From Lachnospiraceae bacterium (GTDB taxonomy: Bacteria > Bacillota > Clostridia > Lachnospirales > Lachnospiraceae), in contig JAAWBT010000014.1 of assembly GCA_022792835.1 (NCBI GenBank), positions 16,590-80,589 of the forward strand: a stretch of 64,000 nt of DNA. The letters are read 5' to 3'. Each line of letters begins with the position of its first letter. Positions within the stretch are counted from its first letter, which is position 1. The position numbers and the translations under genes are program-made. The notes below the pieces were generated by a model. That model was not told the DNA's origin. It ran no database searches and saw nothing but the letters and a program-made list of their open reading frames with translations. Below, one piece after another: positions 9,214 through 18,026 of this stretch.

Positions 9214-10718
9214 ACCACCACTCCTTCCGCCACTTCCACAATAAAACGGACAAGGGGTCCGGAATACAAACCAAACACCACCAACAAGCCGGCAAACAGG
9301 ACCATGGGGGCCAGCATCCGCCACCCCGGCTCTGTTCTTTTCACTGGAAAGACTGCTTTCTCTCCATGGTTGGGAAACAGGGCCCGCACGGTCACCGTCA
9401 TCATGTAGACTCCTGTCATCAGCGCTGAATAAAGAAGTACACTGACGGCAGTCACACCGGCCGCGCCGCCGGCAGCCACCGCCGACTGGGCCAGATTCCA
9501 TTTACTGATAAAACCGGCAAACAGTGGGATCCCCATAAGGGAAAGCCCCGCCGCCGTAAAACAGGCAAAAGTTACCGGCATCTGCCGCCCTAAGCCCCCA
9601 AGCTCATAGACAAAATTTTTCTCCGTCTTATGCATAATGGCCCCAGCACAGAAAAAGGCACAGATCTTCATGAGCGCATGGAACACCATATGCACAAGCG
9701 CCGCCGCCATGCCAAGAGGATTCATCATGACCACGCCAAAAAGCACATAAGAAAGATTACTGATGGTCGAGTAGGCCAGACGCCGTTTCAGATGGGCCTC
9801 CCGCACGGCCATAGTAGAGCCATACGCAATTGTGACAAGCACCGCCCCGAGCACCACATAATGAGCCCAGGTTCCCCGGATAAAATCCGCACCATAGCTG
9901 TAATAGGTCAGGCGGAGAATGGCAAAAGCCCCGGACTTCACCACTGCCACTGCATGAAGAAGAGCAGTCACCGGCGTCGGCGCCACCGAAGCCTTCGGAA
10001 GCCAGCCATGGACCGGAAACAGCGCCGCCTTCACGCCAAATCCAAAAAAGGCCAGCACATACATAAACAAGATCATATTGGTACGGAACCCTGAAACTGC
10101 CTGGTTCAGCACCCCGCCCAGAATAAAGTCCGCTGTATTTCCATAAATCAGGACAAACACCAGGCCCATAAAGGCAAAGGCCGCCCCCCCGATGGAGTAA
10201 TACAGATATTTCCTGCTTGCTGCCCTGGATTCCCGGTTCCGGTAATGGAGCACCAGAGGGAAAGTCACAAGAGTCAAAATCTCATAAAACAGATACAGGG
10301 TAACAAGATTCCCAGCAAAAGCGATTCCCAGTGTCACACCATAAGCCATGGTATAAAAAGCAAAAAAACTATTCTGCCTCTCATCCCCCTCCATATATTC
10401 TGAGGCATAGAGAGTTGCAAAGGGCCATAAAAACGATACCAGGCCCGCAAAGACACACCCAGCCCCATCCAGCCGGAAAAACACTTTAAGATCCTCTCCC
10501 GCCAGATAAAACAGCACTGCATCTTCTTTCCCTTTTCCAGAAAGGATCAGCGCCCATACCAGGAAGCTTACCGCAAGGACCACTGCCTCCATAAACAACA
10601 GACGGTTTCTCTCCTGCTTCTTACCGGCCGCTTTTTTTCCAGCCCCCATAACCAGCATAAAAAAGCCGCCCGCCAGAGGAAGAAGCACCGGAGCCGTCAT
10701 CCACAATAATCGCACCAT
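9210..10718 (-). CDS. proton-conducting antiporter-like subunit (NuoM/N/MrpD family)
   Basis: FPVHGWLPKASVAPTPVTALLHAVAVVKSGAFA; multi-TM. Confidence 0.88.
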   Translation of the reverse strand: MVRLLWMTAPVLLPLAGGFFMLVMGAGKKAAGKKQERNRLLFMEAVVLAVSFLVWALILSGKGKEDAVLFYLAGEDLKVFFRLDGAGCVFAGLVSFLWPFATLYASEYMEGDERQNSFFAFYTMAYGVTLGIAFAGNLVTLYLFYEILTLVTFPLVLHYRNRESRAASRKYLYYSIGGAAFAFMGLVFVLIYGNTADFILGGVLNQAVSGFRTNMILFMYVLAFFGFGVKAALFPVHGWLPKASVAPTPVTALLHAVAVVKSGAFAILRLTYYSYGADFIRGTWAHYVVLGAVLVTIAYGSTMAVREAHLKRRLAYSTISNLSYVLFGVVMMNPLGMAAALVHMVFHALMKICAFFCAGAIMHKTEKNFVYELGGLGRQMPVTFACFTAAGLSLMGIPLFAGFISKWNLAQSAVAAGGAAGVTAVSVLLYSALMTGVYMMTVTVRALFPNHGEKAVFPVKRTEPGWRMLAPMVLFAGLLVVFGLYSGPLVRFIVEVAEGVVV

Positions 10719-12199
10719 CAGAAAATCCCTCCCGCCACTGCCGTCACAGCATTTAAGATCACATCCGGAAACATTCCAAAGATCAGGGCGCCCGCCGCCA
10801 TAAGCGCCATGGGGATCGTCATAAGAAGAGACGGCTCCTGTTTTTTAAGGGCGCTATAATTGTAATCTGCCCCAGGAAAAAATCCATGAATCACAACAGG
10901 GAGCAGATAACCTGCCGTCAGCAGGGCGCTGGCAAGAAGCACCACTGGCCCAAACCAGGTGAATGCCCCTGTCCCTGAAGCAAGCGCCCCCTGGGCCAGA
11001 TACCATTTACTCATAAAACCGCTGGCAGGTGGAATTCCGATCAAAGCAAGGGAGGCAAAAGCAAAGCACCAGATGGTCACAGGCATCTCCTTTCCGATGG
11101 CCGAAAGTTCAGAGACTCTGGTCTTTCCTGTCTGGTAAATCACAGCCCCCGCCGCCAGGAACAAGACATTTTTCACCAGCGAATGAAACACCACATGGAG
11201 CATAGCGCCCATAAAAGCGGTCTGGTTCATCAGGGCAAGGCCGAACAGGATATAAGAAACCTGACTCACCGTAGAATAAGCCAGCCGTTTCTTTAAAAGT
11301 TTTTCCCGATAAGCCAGCATAGAGCCCATAAAAACGGTGATCAAAGCCAAAATGATCCAGACCGTCTGGAACCAGCTTCCCCGAAGAAGGTCTGGCCCGA
11401 TGACATAATAGACTGCCCGGATGATCCCCAGGACCCCCATTTTGGTAATCACGCCGGAAAGAACCGCACTGGCCGGAGCCGGAGCCTCTGGATGAGCTGT
11501 GGGAAGCCAGCCATGCATGGGAAACATACCCGCCTTCGCGCCAAAACCGACGATCAAAAAGAAGGCCGAAGCGAAAAGGAGTCCCGGCTGGTCAGAAACT
11601 GCCCCGCCGTCCAAAATTCCCCCTGGCATAAAATTTCCAAGACCACCGAATCCGGACAGGAAAAAAATCCCGAAAAGCGCCATAAAGGCTCCCGCCACCG
11701 AATAAAACAGGTACTTAAGCCCCGCCAGAATCGCCGGCCTGGTTCCCTCATGGAACACCAGAAACAAGGACGTAAGGGTCATAACCTCAAAAAACAAGTA
11801 AAAACTGATCAGATTCCCCGCAAAAGAAAGCGCTGCCAGGGCCCCCTCCACAATCAGATAAAAGCCAAAAAACCGTTCCTCGTGATTCTCATGATCCATA
11901 TACCGGAAGGCAAAAATCCCCACCAGCAGCCACATGGACACGGACAGCAAGGCAAAAATCCGGGAAAGCAAATCCACCTGGAAACAGATCTGAAGCGAGT
12001 CCGCAAGCTGTCCCAAAACCAGGGTTCTCTCCCCGCCTGTCAGGCAGAGGATCGTAAACACAAGCTCCAATGCCAGGGACGACGCCACAAAAAGCCGCTT
12101 CCCCCCCCTTCCGGCTTTCTTCCAAAACGGCAGAAGCATAAGGAGCCCGGCTGCCATCGGAAAAAACACCGGAAGCAATAAAAGAAAATCCTGTTCCAT
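10718..12199 (-). CDS. proton-conducting antiporter-like subunit (NuoM/N/MrpD family)
   Basis: Start MEQDFLLLLPVFFP at 12199 with TAAAGGAG; FPMHGWLPTAHPEAPAPASAVLSGVITKMG. Confidence 0.88.
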   Translation of the reverse strand: MEQDFLLLLPVFFPMAAGLLMLLPFWKKAGRGGKRLFVASSLALELVFTILCLTGGERTLVLGQLADSLQICFQVDLLSRIFALLSVSMWLLVGIFAFRYMDHENHEERFFGFYLIVEGALAALSFAGNLISFYLFFEVMTLTSLFLVFHEGTRPAILAGLKYLFYSVAGAFMALFGIFFLSGFGGLGNFMPGGILDGGAVSDQPGLLFASAFFLIVGFGAKAGMFPMHGWLPTAHPEAPAPASAVLSGVITKMGVLGIIRAVYYVIGPDLLRGSWFQTVWIILALITVFMGSMLAYREKLLKKRLAYSTVSQVSYILFGLALMNQTAFMGAMLHVVFHSLVKNVLFLAAGAVIYQTGKTRVSELSAIGKEMPVTIWCFAFASLALIGIPPASGFMSKWYLAQGALASGTGAFTWFGPVVLLASALLTAGYLLPVVIHGFFPGADYNYSALKKQEPSLLMTIPMALMAAGALIFGMFPDVILNAVTAVAGGIF

Positions 12200-12221
12200 A
12201 CGTTTCTCCTTTATATCTATC

Positions 12222-12278
12222 TTTGCGTCTCCGCATTTCGTTGATTTCAATCACGGAGGAAAATTGCGGAGACACAAA
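12222..12278 (-). other. intergenic stem-loop inside the antiporter operon
   Basis: tttgcgtctccgca (12222-12235) pairs with tgcggagacacaaa (12265-12278), one mismatch. Confidence 0.6.
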
Positions 12279-12284
12279 CGCTAT

Positions 12285-13778
12285 TTATAGGAACATCCCA
12301 AGCCCCGCATTGATCCCGTCCACGATGGGCTTGGAAAAAAGCCCCAATACCAGATTCACCGTCACAAACAGGAAAGAAGCCACCTTAAGCATCCTCGAAG
12401 CCTGATGAGACTGGTCCTCCCCATACTCCCGTTCTGATGGAGAATAAATGCTGATGACCAGCCGCAGGAAATAAATGGCATTTAGGATTGTGCTGATCGC
12501 TAATCCTAAAATGGTAAACACCATCTTATGAGGGCTCTGGACCGCCGCTGTGGCAAAAAGAAGTTTGGAGATAAAACCTGACAGCATGGGAAAACCCACC
12601 ATAGAAAGGGCTCCCACGGCAAAAGCCAGACCCGCCGTCCGGTTCCGATAACCGGAACCTCTGAGGCTCACATAATCCGTCCTGCCCCCAGAAACCTCAT
12701 AAAGCCCCACCGCACTGATAAACAGCAGAGATTTCGTGGCCGCATGGGTGAGAATATGAAACACTGCCGCTACCATTCCTGCCTGAGTCCCAAGACCAAT
12801 CCCCATATAAATATAGCCGATCTGGGCCACAGAAGAATAGGCGATCATCCGTCTCGTGTCTGTCTCCCGGATAGCCCGGATGGAACCGATCAGCATCCCA
12901 AGGAGGCCAAACACAAATAACAGGTTCGTAACCCCGCTGCCAATCACCGTACCATAGCCAAGTACCCGGTAAAACACTTTAATCAACAGGAATATATAGC
13001 CTTTGGACACCAGGCTGGACAAAATCGCACTGGCCGCCGGAGTCGCATACCCATATGTCTCCGGAATCCAGGAATGAAAGGGATACAACCCGCTCTTGAT
13101 GGCAAGGCCCACGGACATCAGAGCGATAACCACCAGAAGGGGCACGTCATAGCTGCCCGTCCTCACAATGGCCGTCACCGCCTCCTTGGCCGGTTCCATC
13201 AAAAGGTGCCCGGTAATGTCATAGAGGAGCGTCAGGCTGATCAAAAACATACCAGAACCAAGAAGGCTCATGACCATATAGCGAATCGCTGCCACGATCC
13301 CGTGGCCGTTCTGTCTGATCATAATCAGGCCGCAGGCCGCAATGGTATTGATCTCCACGAACACATAAGCCGTAAACAGGTCATTGGTATAAATGAGTGC
13401 CAGCAGGGAGCTCATGAGGAGGTCCACCAGAATAAAAAACAGGTTGATCTTCGTCCCCTCCACATCCGTAAACACGTGGCTGATTCCGCCAAGGAGTGAG
13501 AGAAGCATAATGACAGAAAAACCCATAGCCATGAGCGCCTCTAAAACCCCTGCCCGGATTTCATTGCCCCAAGGCGCCGGAAAATGCCCCATCATGTAAA
13601 TAAAGCTTTCCCCTGTCTGTACCGTATAAAAGAGCACGGCTCCGGCAAAGAAGATCTGCGCCGTCACCATAAAAAGGCAGAGTCTCTTCGCCCACTGCCC
13701 CTTCAGCACAGAAGAGACAATTCCGCAGAACATGGCCAGAATAATGGAAAAAAACGGAAAATTGCGGATGAAATCCAT
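12285..13778 (-). CDS. MnhD/MrpD-like cation antiporter subunit
   Basis: Start MDFIRNFPFFSIILAMFCGI at 13778 overlapping mnhC stop; YPFHSWIPETYGYATPAASAILSSLVSKGYI. Confidence 0.88.
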   Translation of the reverse strand: MDFIRNFPFFSIILAMFCGIVSSVLKGQWAKRLCLFMVTAQIFFAGAVLFYTVQTGESFIYMMGHFPAPWGNEIRAGVLEALMAMGFSVIMLLSLLGGISHVFTDVEGTKINLFFILVDLLMSSLLALIYTNDLFTAYVFVEINTIAACGLIMIRQNGHGIVAAIRYMVMSLLGSGMFLISLTLLYDITGHLLMEPAKEAVTAIVRTGSYDVPLLVVIALMSVGLAIKSGLYPFHSWIPETYGYATPAASAILSSLVSKGYIFLLIKVFYRVLGYGTVIGSGVTNLLFVFGLLGMLIGSIRAIRETDTRRMIAYSSVAQIGYIYMGIGLGTQAGMVAAVFHILTHAATKSLLFISAVGLYEVSGGRTDYVSLRGSGYRNRTAGLAFAVGALSMVGFPMLSGFISKLLFATAAVQSPHKMVFTILGLAISTILNAIYFLRLVISIYSPSEREYGEDQSHQASRMLKVASFLFVTVNLVLGLFSKPIVDGINAGLGMFL

Positions 13779-14158
13779 TACTCTCCCTCCTTTCTCCACT
13801 GGAAGACAATCTCATCCAGATCCAGAGAACCGTACCTGCGGTAAAGGCGGATGGTAAGAGACAGCATAAGCGCCGTCACACTGACTGAAACCACAATCCC
13901 AGTGAGCACCAACCCGTCCGGAATTGGATTGGTATAGGCCGATGCATCCATAACCCCGTCGTTAAGGATGGGCACCTGCCTCCCGAAAATGTACCCCTTC
14001 GCCGCCAGGAACAAATACACCGCCGTATCCATAATATTCAGACCGATAATCTTTTTGATCAGATTCTTGTGGAGCAAAAGCGTCGTAAACCCAATCCCAA
14101 ACAGGATCATAGACACTGTTTCCTCCATATTAGCCGCCAGATGTGCAAGCATACTCAC
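13778..14158 (-). CDS. MnhC/MrpC (NuoK-like) subunit
   Basis: 126 aa, 3 TM: ILFGIGFTTLLLHKNLIKKIIGLNIMDTAVYLFL. Confidence 0.85.
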   Translation of the reverse strand: MSMLAHLAANMEETVSMILFGIGFTTLLLHKNLIKKIIGLNIMDTAVYLFLAAKGYIFGRQVPILNDGVMDASAYTNPIPDGLVLTGIVVSVSVTALMLSLTIRLYRRYGSLDLDEIVFQWRKEGE

Positions 14159-15123
14159 ATGCCCCCCTTCCGGAACAAGGTATAAAAAGCATACATGGTA
14201 CAGGCCACCACCAGCCCCACACAGATATTAAGAGGCAGGATTAAGCCGCTGGAAAGAATAGCTCCGGGCGTCCCCAGAGGAATCCCGCTCTCCAGATGAT
14301 TGGCCCCTGTAAAAAACGAATAACTCTTTGCCAGGCAGTAAAACGTAAGGGCTGCCAAAGTGATCCTGCGGAATGTCTTTTCCGTAAAAAACCGTTCCGT
14401 CTTTTTAAAACCAAAGGCATTCAGATACAGGATCAGCCCGGAACCGATGATGGCCCCTCCGGAAAAGCCGCCGCCTGGCGACAGATGGCCGTTCAAAATG
14501 ATATAGATTCCGAAAATAAACAACAGCGGCACCAGCACACAGGAAACCTTCTGTAAAATCAGGTCATTCTTTGGCTCATAGATCCGGTCATTTTCTTCTG
14601 CCTGTTTCTTTTTCATCTTCTTCCTGTCGTCAGAATTATCCAGCCGCATCAACACCTGGACACAAGTGGCCGCGATAAACAAAACACAGGATTCCCCGAA
14701 AGTATCAAACGCCCGGTAGTCTAAAATCATGCCGGTGACAAAATTAGTGGCTCCCGTTTCCTCCACGCCCTTTTCAATATAGCGGGCCGCCACCTCATTG
14801 TTGGTGGGATTGTCCGGATTGCCAAACTCCGGCAGATAAATCACTGTCCAGAGAAGCACGCCGATCAGGGTCACGCAGAGAGCCACCGAGGCAAATTTAT
14901 TCACCACCTGGAAAATCTTTAATTCCTTGTTGTGCCGCTCGTCATAAACTTCCGCATTGATCTTCTCCTCATTGAGCCTGGGACCGGAGAGTTCTTCCGG
15001 CGGAATCCGTTTTAAGGGCGCTTTTGTTTCCATACGAAACTCCGGAGGGGCCGCTTCCCCATCCACCCATTTTTCAAACCGGCGAAACCGGCTGGTCTCA
15101 TAATCCTTTCTCAGCCTGCTCAT
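14155..15123 (-). CDS. MbhE-MnhB-like fused subunit
   Basis: N-terminal charged extension; YRAFDTFGESCVLFIAATCVQVLMR (MbhE/MrpA C-terminal type); GHLSPGGGFSGGAIIGSGLIL (MnhB signature). Confidence 0.85.
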   Translation of the reverse strand: MSRLRKDYETSRFRRFEKWVDGEAAPPEFRMETKAPLKRIPPEELSGPRLNEEKINAEVYDERHNKELKIFQVVNKFASVALCVTLIGVLLWTVIYLPEFGNPDNPTNNEVAARYIEKGVEETGATNFVTGMILDYRAFDTFGESCVLFIAATCVQVLMRLDNSDDRKKMKKKQAEENDRIYEPKNDLILQKVSCVLVPLLFIFGIYIILNGHLSPGGGFSGGAIIGSGLILYLNAFGFKKTERFFTEKTFRRITLAALTFYCLAKSYSFFTGANHLESGIPLGTPGAILSSGLILPLNICVGLVVACTMYAFYTLFRKGGM

Positions 15124-15434
15124 TTTCCGCCCTCCTCATCATCCCTCTCCTTCTCCTGCCTCTCCTCCTGGATGGCCCGGATCTTTTTCAGGGTCACAAA
15201 AAACAGGATACTGGTCACCCCTGCCCCGACGGCCGCTTCCGTCACAGCCAGGTCAGGGGACTGCAGAATCACCCAAATGATGGCCATGATGGAGCTGTAA
15301 GACATATAGATAATAATAGATGTCAAAAGCTTTTTCGTAAAACTTACGGACAGCGCACAGACGATCAGCCCGATCAAAAGAAACAGTTCAAATATCCTCA
15401 CGGTGTTCCACCTCGATTTCTCCAAGATCCTCAT
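15120..15434 (-). CDS. DUF4040 / MbhD-like subunit
   Basis: SSIMAIIWVILQSPDLAVTEAAVGAGVTSILFFVTLKK. Confidence 0.85.
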   Translation of the reverse strand: MRILEKSRWNTVRIFELFLLIGLIVCALSVSFTKKLLTSIIIYMSYSSIMAIIWVILQSPDLAVTEAAVGAGVTSILFFVTLKKIRAIQEERQEKERDDEEGGK

Positions 15435-15717
15435 CTGTCATCACTTCCAGACGGCTGATCATATGTCCCGCCACAGGGCTCGCCAGCCAGAAAAAAAGTA
15501 CCACCAGAAGCAGCTTAAAAGAAGCAAAGCTTATGCCCTTCCACACCACCAGGCCCAGCGTCATAAACAGGATCCCAAGCGTATCCCCCAAAGCCGCCGC
15601 ATGAATCCGGTTTAATGCCTTTTTAAACTTGTTGACGCCCACGGCTGCCGCCAGAAAAATGAGAAGTCCCAAAAAAAGAAGGACCGCCGACGCTGAAAGC
15701 CTTACCCACTCCATCAT
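15388..15717 (-). CDS. MnhG/MrpG subunit
   Basis: FLAAAVGVNKFKKALNRIHAAALGDTLGILFMTLGLVV. Confidence 0.88.
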   Translation of the reverse strand: MMEWVRLSASAVLLFLGLLIFLAAAVGVNKFKKALNRIHAAALGDTLGILFMTLGLVVWKGISFASFKLLLVVLFFWLASPVAGHMISRLEVMTDEDLGEIEVEHREDI

Positions 15718-16028
15718 TCCTTTTTCTCCTCCTTCTCCCGTTCCTTCCGCTCTCTGTACACGCCCGTATACACCTTGGTGAGCACCACCACTGCCAGGAA
15801 ACTTACCATGGCATAGATCAGACAGACGTCCGTCAGGTAGTCCTCTTTCATGTACACCGACAAAATAGCAATGATGACAATAGTCATGGTGCCGATCATG
15901 TTGACCGCAATGATCCGGTCCGCCGTCTTTGGCCCCCGCACAGAACGGATAATAGAGACTAGGATCAAGACAGCAAGAACCACCATGCAGCCCATTAAAA
16001 TCCCTTGATAAATAAGCTCCGCGCTCAT
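15714..16028 (-). CDS. MnhF/MrpF subunit
   Basis: Start MSAELIYQGILMG at 16028; SIIRSVRGPKTADRIIAVNMIGT. Confidence 0.85.
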   Translation of the reverse strand: MSAELIYQGILMGCMVVLAVLILVSIIRSVRGPKTADRIIAVNMIGTMTIVIIAILSVYMKEDYLTDVCLIYAMVSFLAVVVLTKVYTGVYRERKEREKEEKKE

Positions 16029-16618
16029 TTTCTCCCCGCCTCCATTCTTCTTATAATGTGAACAAACACCGAATCCTCGATTCCTTCTGCCATCTCCTTG
16101 TCCAGACAGTGGACGCAAAGCTCATCTCCCTCCACAGATACCGTGATGGTCCCCGGCGTCAGGGTTATGGAATTAGCCAGAAGCACCTTGCCGATTCCTG
16201 TTTTTAAATCTGTTTTAAAATAGACCAGTGCCGGCTCCGGCTCGTACTTTGGCGATAAAATCAGCCGAAGTACCCCCAGGTTCGCCCTGGCAATCTCCCG
16301 GAGTAAAACTCCCATAAAAAGGAGAAACAGTCCCGCATTTTTAAACAACAAAAAATCCTTCCGCAGACTATAGTCCATAAAACGGCAGATAAACCAGTAA
16401 ACCGCCGCAGAAACCGCAAGTCCAAACAGAAAGATTTCCCATGTGAATTTTCCATTTAATAAGATCCAGAATCCCAAAAACAGCAGAAACATCTTACTTA
16501 AGCCCCCTGTCATGAAAGCCGGAACCGATTCCTGCCATCTGCAGACAAGCTGCACGATTCCGTGCTTTGGTGTGCCTTTTCTTCCCACACCCGCCATTGA
16601 GTATATACCCATTTTCAT
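16025..16618 (-). CDS. MnhE/MrpE subunit
   Basis: LANSITLTPGTITVSVEGDELCVHCLD is the MnhE signature. Confidence 0.85.
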   Translation of the reverse strand: MKMGIYSMAGVGRKGTPKHGIVQLVCRWQESVPAFMTGGLSKMFLLFLGFWILLNGKFTWEIFLFGLAVSAAVYWFICRFMDYSLRKDFLLFKNAGLFLLFMGVLLREIARANLGVLRLILSPKYEPEPALVYFKTDLKTGIGKVLLANSITLTPGTITVSVEGDELCVHCLDKEMAEGIEDSVFVHIIRRMEAGRK

Positions 16619-16731
16619 GAAAATACAAGAACATTTTTTCCAGTTTCACTGCCCTCTTTCTTTAAGAGCTCACACTCTTTCTTTTCCTTCCATATTATAC
16701 CATTAAGCAAACCCAAAGGAGAACTCACCCC

Positions 16732-17811
16732 TTGAACAAGAAAATTCTCACAAAACGTATACTCTGCCTCGCTTTGTCTGCCCTGATGCTTCTCGGCATG
16801 CTTGCCAGCTGCGGAAAAAAATCTTCTGACAAAACACCCTCCCCTGAAACAACCGGTACAGAAAAGACAGAAGAAACAGCCGGCAAAAAAGAGCTGATCC
16901 CCGTCACCTTGAGTGAAGTGGCCCATTCTATCTTTTATGCGCCTCAGTATGTGGCCATTGAACTGGGATATTTTGAAGAGGAGGGCATCGACCTGACCCT
17001 GATCAACAGTGCCGGGGCCGATAAGGTCATGACTGCCCTCATCTCTGGTGGCGCCGATATCGGCTTTATGGGCTCCGAGGCCAGTATTTACGTCTATGCA
17101 GAGGGGAATTCCGACTACGCCGTCAATTTTGCCCAACTTACCCAGCGGGCCGGGAATTTCCTGGTGGGCAGGGAAGCCGATGAGGATTTCAAATGGGAAG
17201 ACCTGAAAGGAAAAAATGTACTGGGCGGCCGCGCCGGCGGTATGCCTCAGATGGTATTCGAGTACATTTTAAAGCAGAACGGGATCGACCCGAAAGCGGA
17301 TCTTTCCATTGACCAAAGCATTGATTTCGGCCTGACAGCCGCAGCCTTTATGGAAGGCGATGCCGACTATACAGTGGAATTTGAGCCCTTTGCCACAAAG
17401 ATTGAGTTAGAAGGTTCCGGAACTGTGGTCGCCTCCCTGGGTGTGGACTCCGGTTATGTGCCCTATACGGCTTACTGTGCCAAAAAAAGCTATTATGAGG
17501 AGCATGCCGACGTGATTCAGGGATTCACAAATGCCATCCAGAAGGGTCTGGATTATGTAAACAGCCATACATCTGAGGAAATCGCCGCTGTTATTAAACC
17601 TCAGTTTGAGGAAACGGAGGAAAGCACCATCGCTGCCATTGTAGAACGCTATCTCTCCCAGGATACCTGGAAAGAAGACCTGGTCTTTGCCCAGGAAAGC
17701 TTTGATCTTTTACAGGATATTCTGACGGAAGCTGGAGAGCTGACCGAAAAAGTCCCCTACGCAGATCTGGTCAACACAGAATATGCTGAAAAAGCAAAAT
17801 CTGGCAGATAA
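16732..17811 (+). CDS. SsuA/THI5-like (NitT/TauT) ABC transporter substrate-binding lipoprotein
   Basis: TTG start with AAAGGAGAA upstream; signal + lipobox LLGMLASCGKK; VALEL-type SBP: PVTLSEVAHSIFYAPQYVAIELGYFEEEGIDLTLINSAGADKVMTAL. Confidence 0.88.
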   Translation: MNKKILTKRILCLALSALMLLGMLASCGKKSSDKTPSPETTGTEKTEETAGKKELIPVTLSEVAHSIFYAPQYVAIELGYFEEEGIDLTLINSAGADKVMTALISGGADIGFMGSEASIYVYAEGNSDYAVNFAQLTQRAGNFLVGREADEDFKWEDLKGKNVLGGRAGGMPQMVFEYILKQNGIDPKADLSIDQSIDFGLTAAAFMEGDADYTVEFEPFATKIELEGSGTVVASLGVDSGYVPYTAYCAKKSYYEEHADVIQGFTNAIQKGLDYVNSHTSEEIAAVIKPQFEETEESTIAAIVERYLSQDTWKEDLVFAQESFDLLQDILTEAGELTEKVPYADLVNTEYAEKAKSGR

Positions 17812-17873
17812 TCTGACAAAATCGGTTGCCACCCAAACCCGGTACAGCACATTGTACCGGATCTCCCTACGAT

Positions 17874-17904
17874 TACAGCCGCCGGAAACTGCCGGCGGCT
17901 GTCT
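17874..17904 (+). terminator. hairpin downstream of the SBP gene
   Basis: acagccgccggaaactgccggcggctgt. Confidence 0.6.
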
Positions 17905-17923
17905 TACTGTATATTCCTCTGTC

Positions 17924-18022
17924 GTACCATCGGTTAACAAGAGCATACACGGTCGGAGAAGGGGGAAAAACCAGCAAATCATGCAGACTGGAGCGTGTGT
18001 GTCCTTGTCAACCGATGGTATC
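17924..18022. mobile_element. MITE-like element, short form (99 bp)
   Basis: Ends gtaccatcggttaacaag ... cttgtcaaccgatggtatc; about 97% identical (reverse complement) to the two ends of 41733-42014. Confidence 0.75.
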
Positions 18023-18026
18023 TTTC

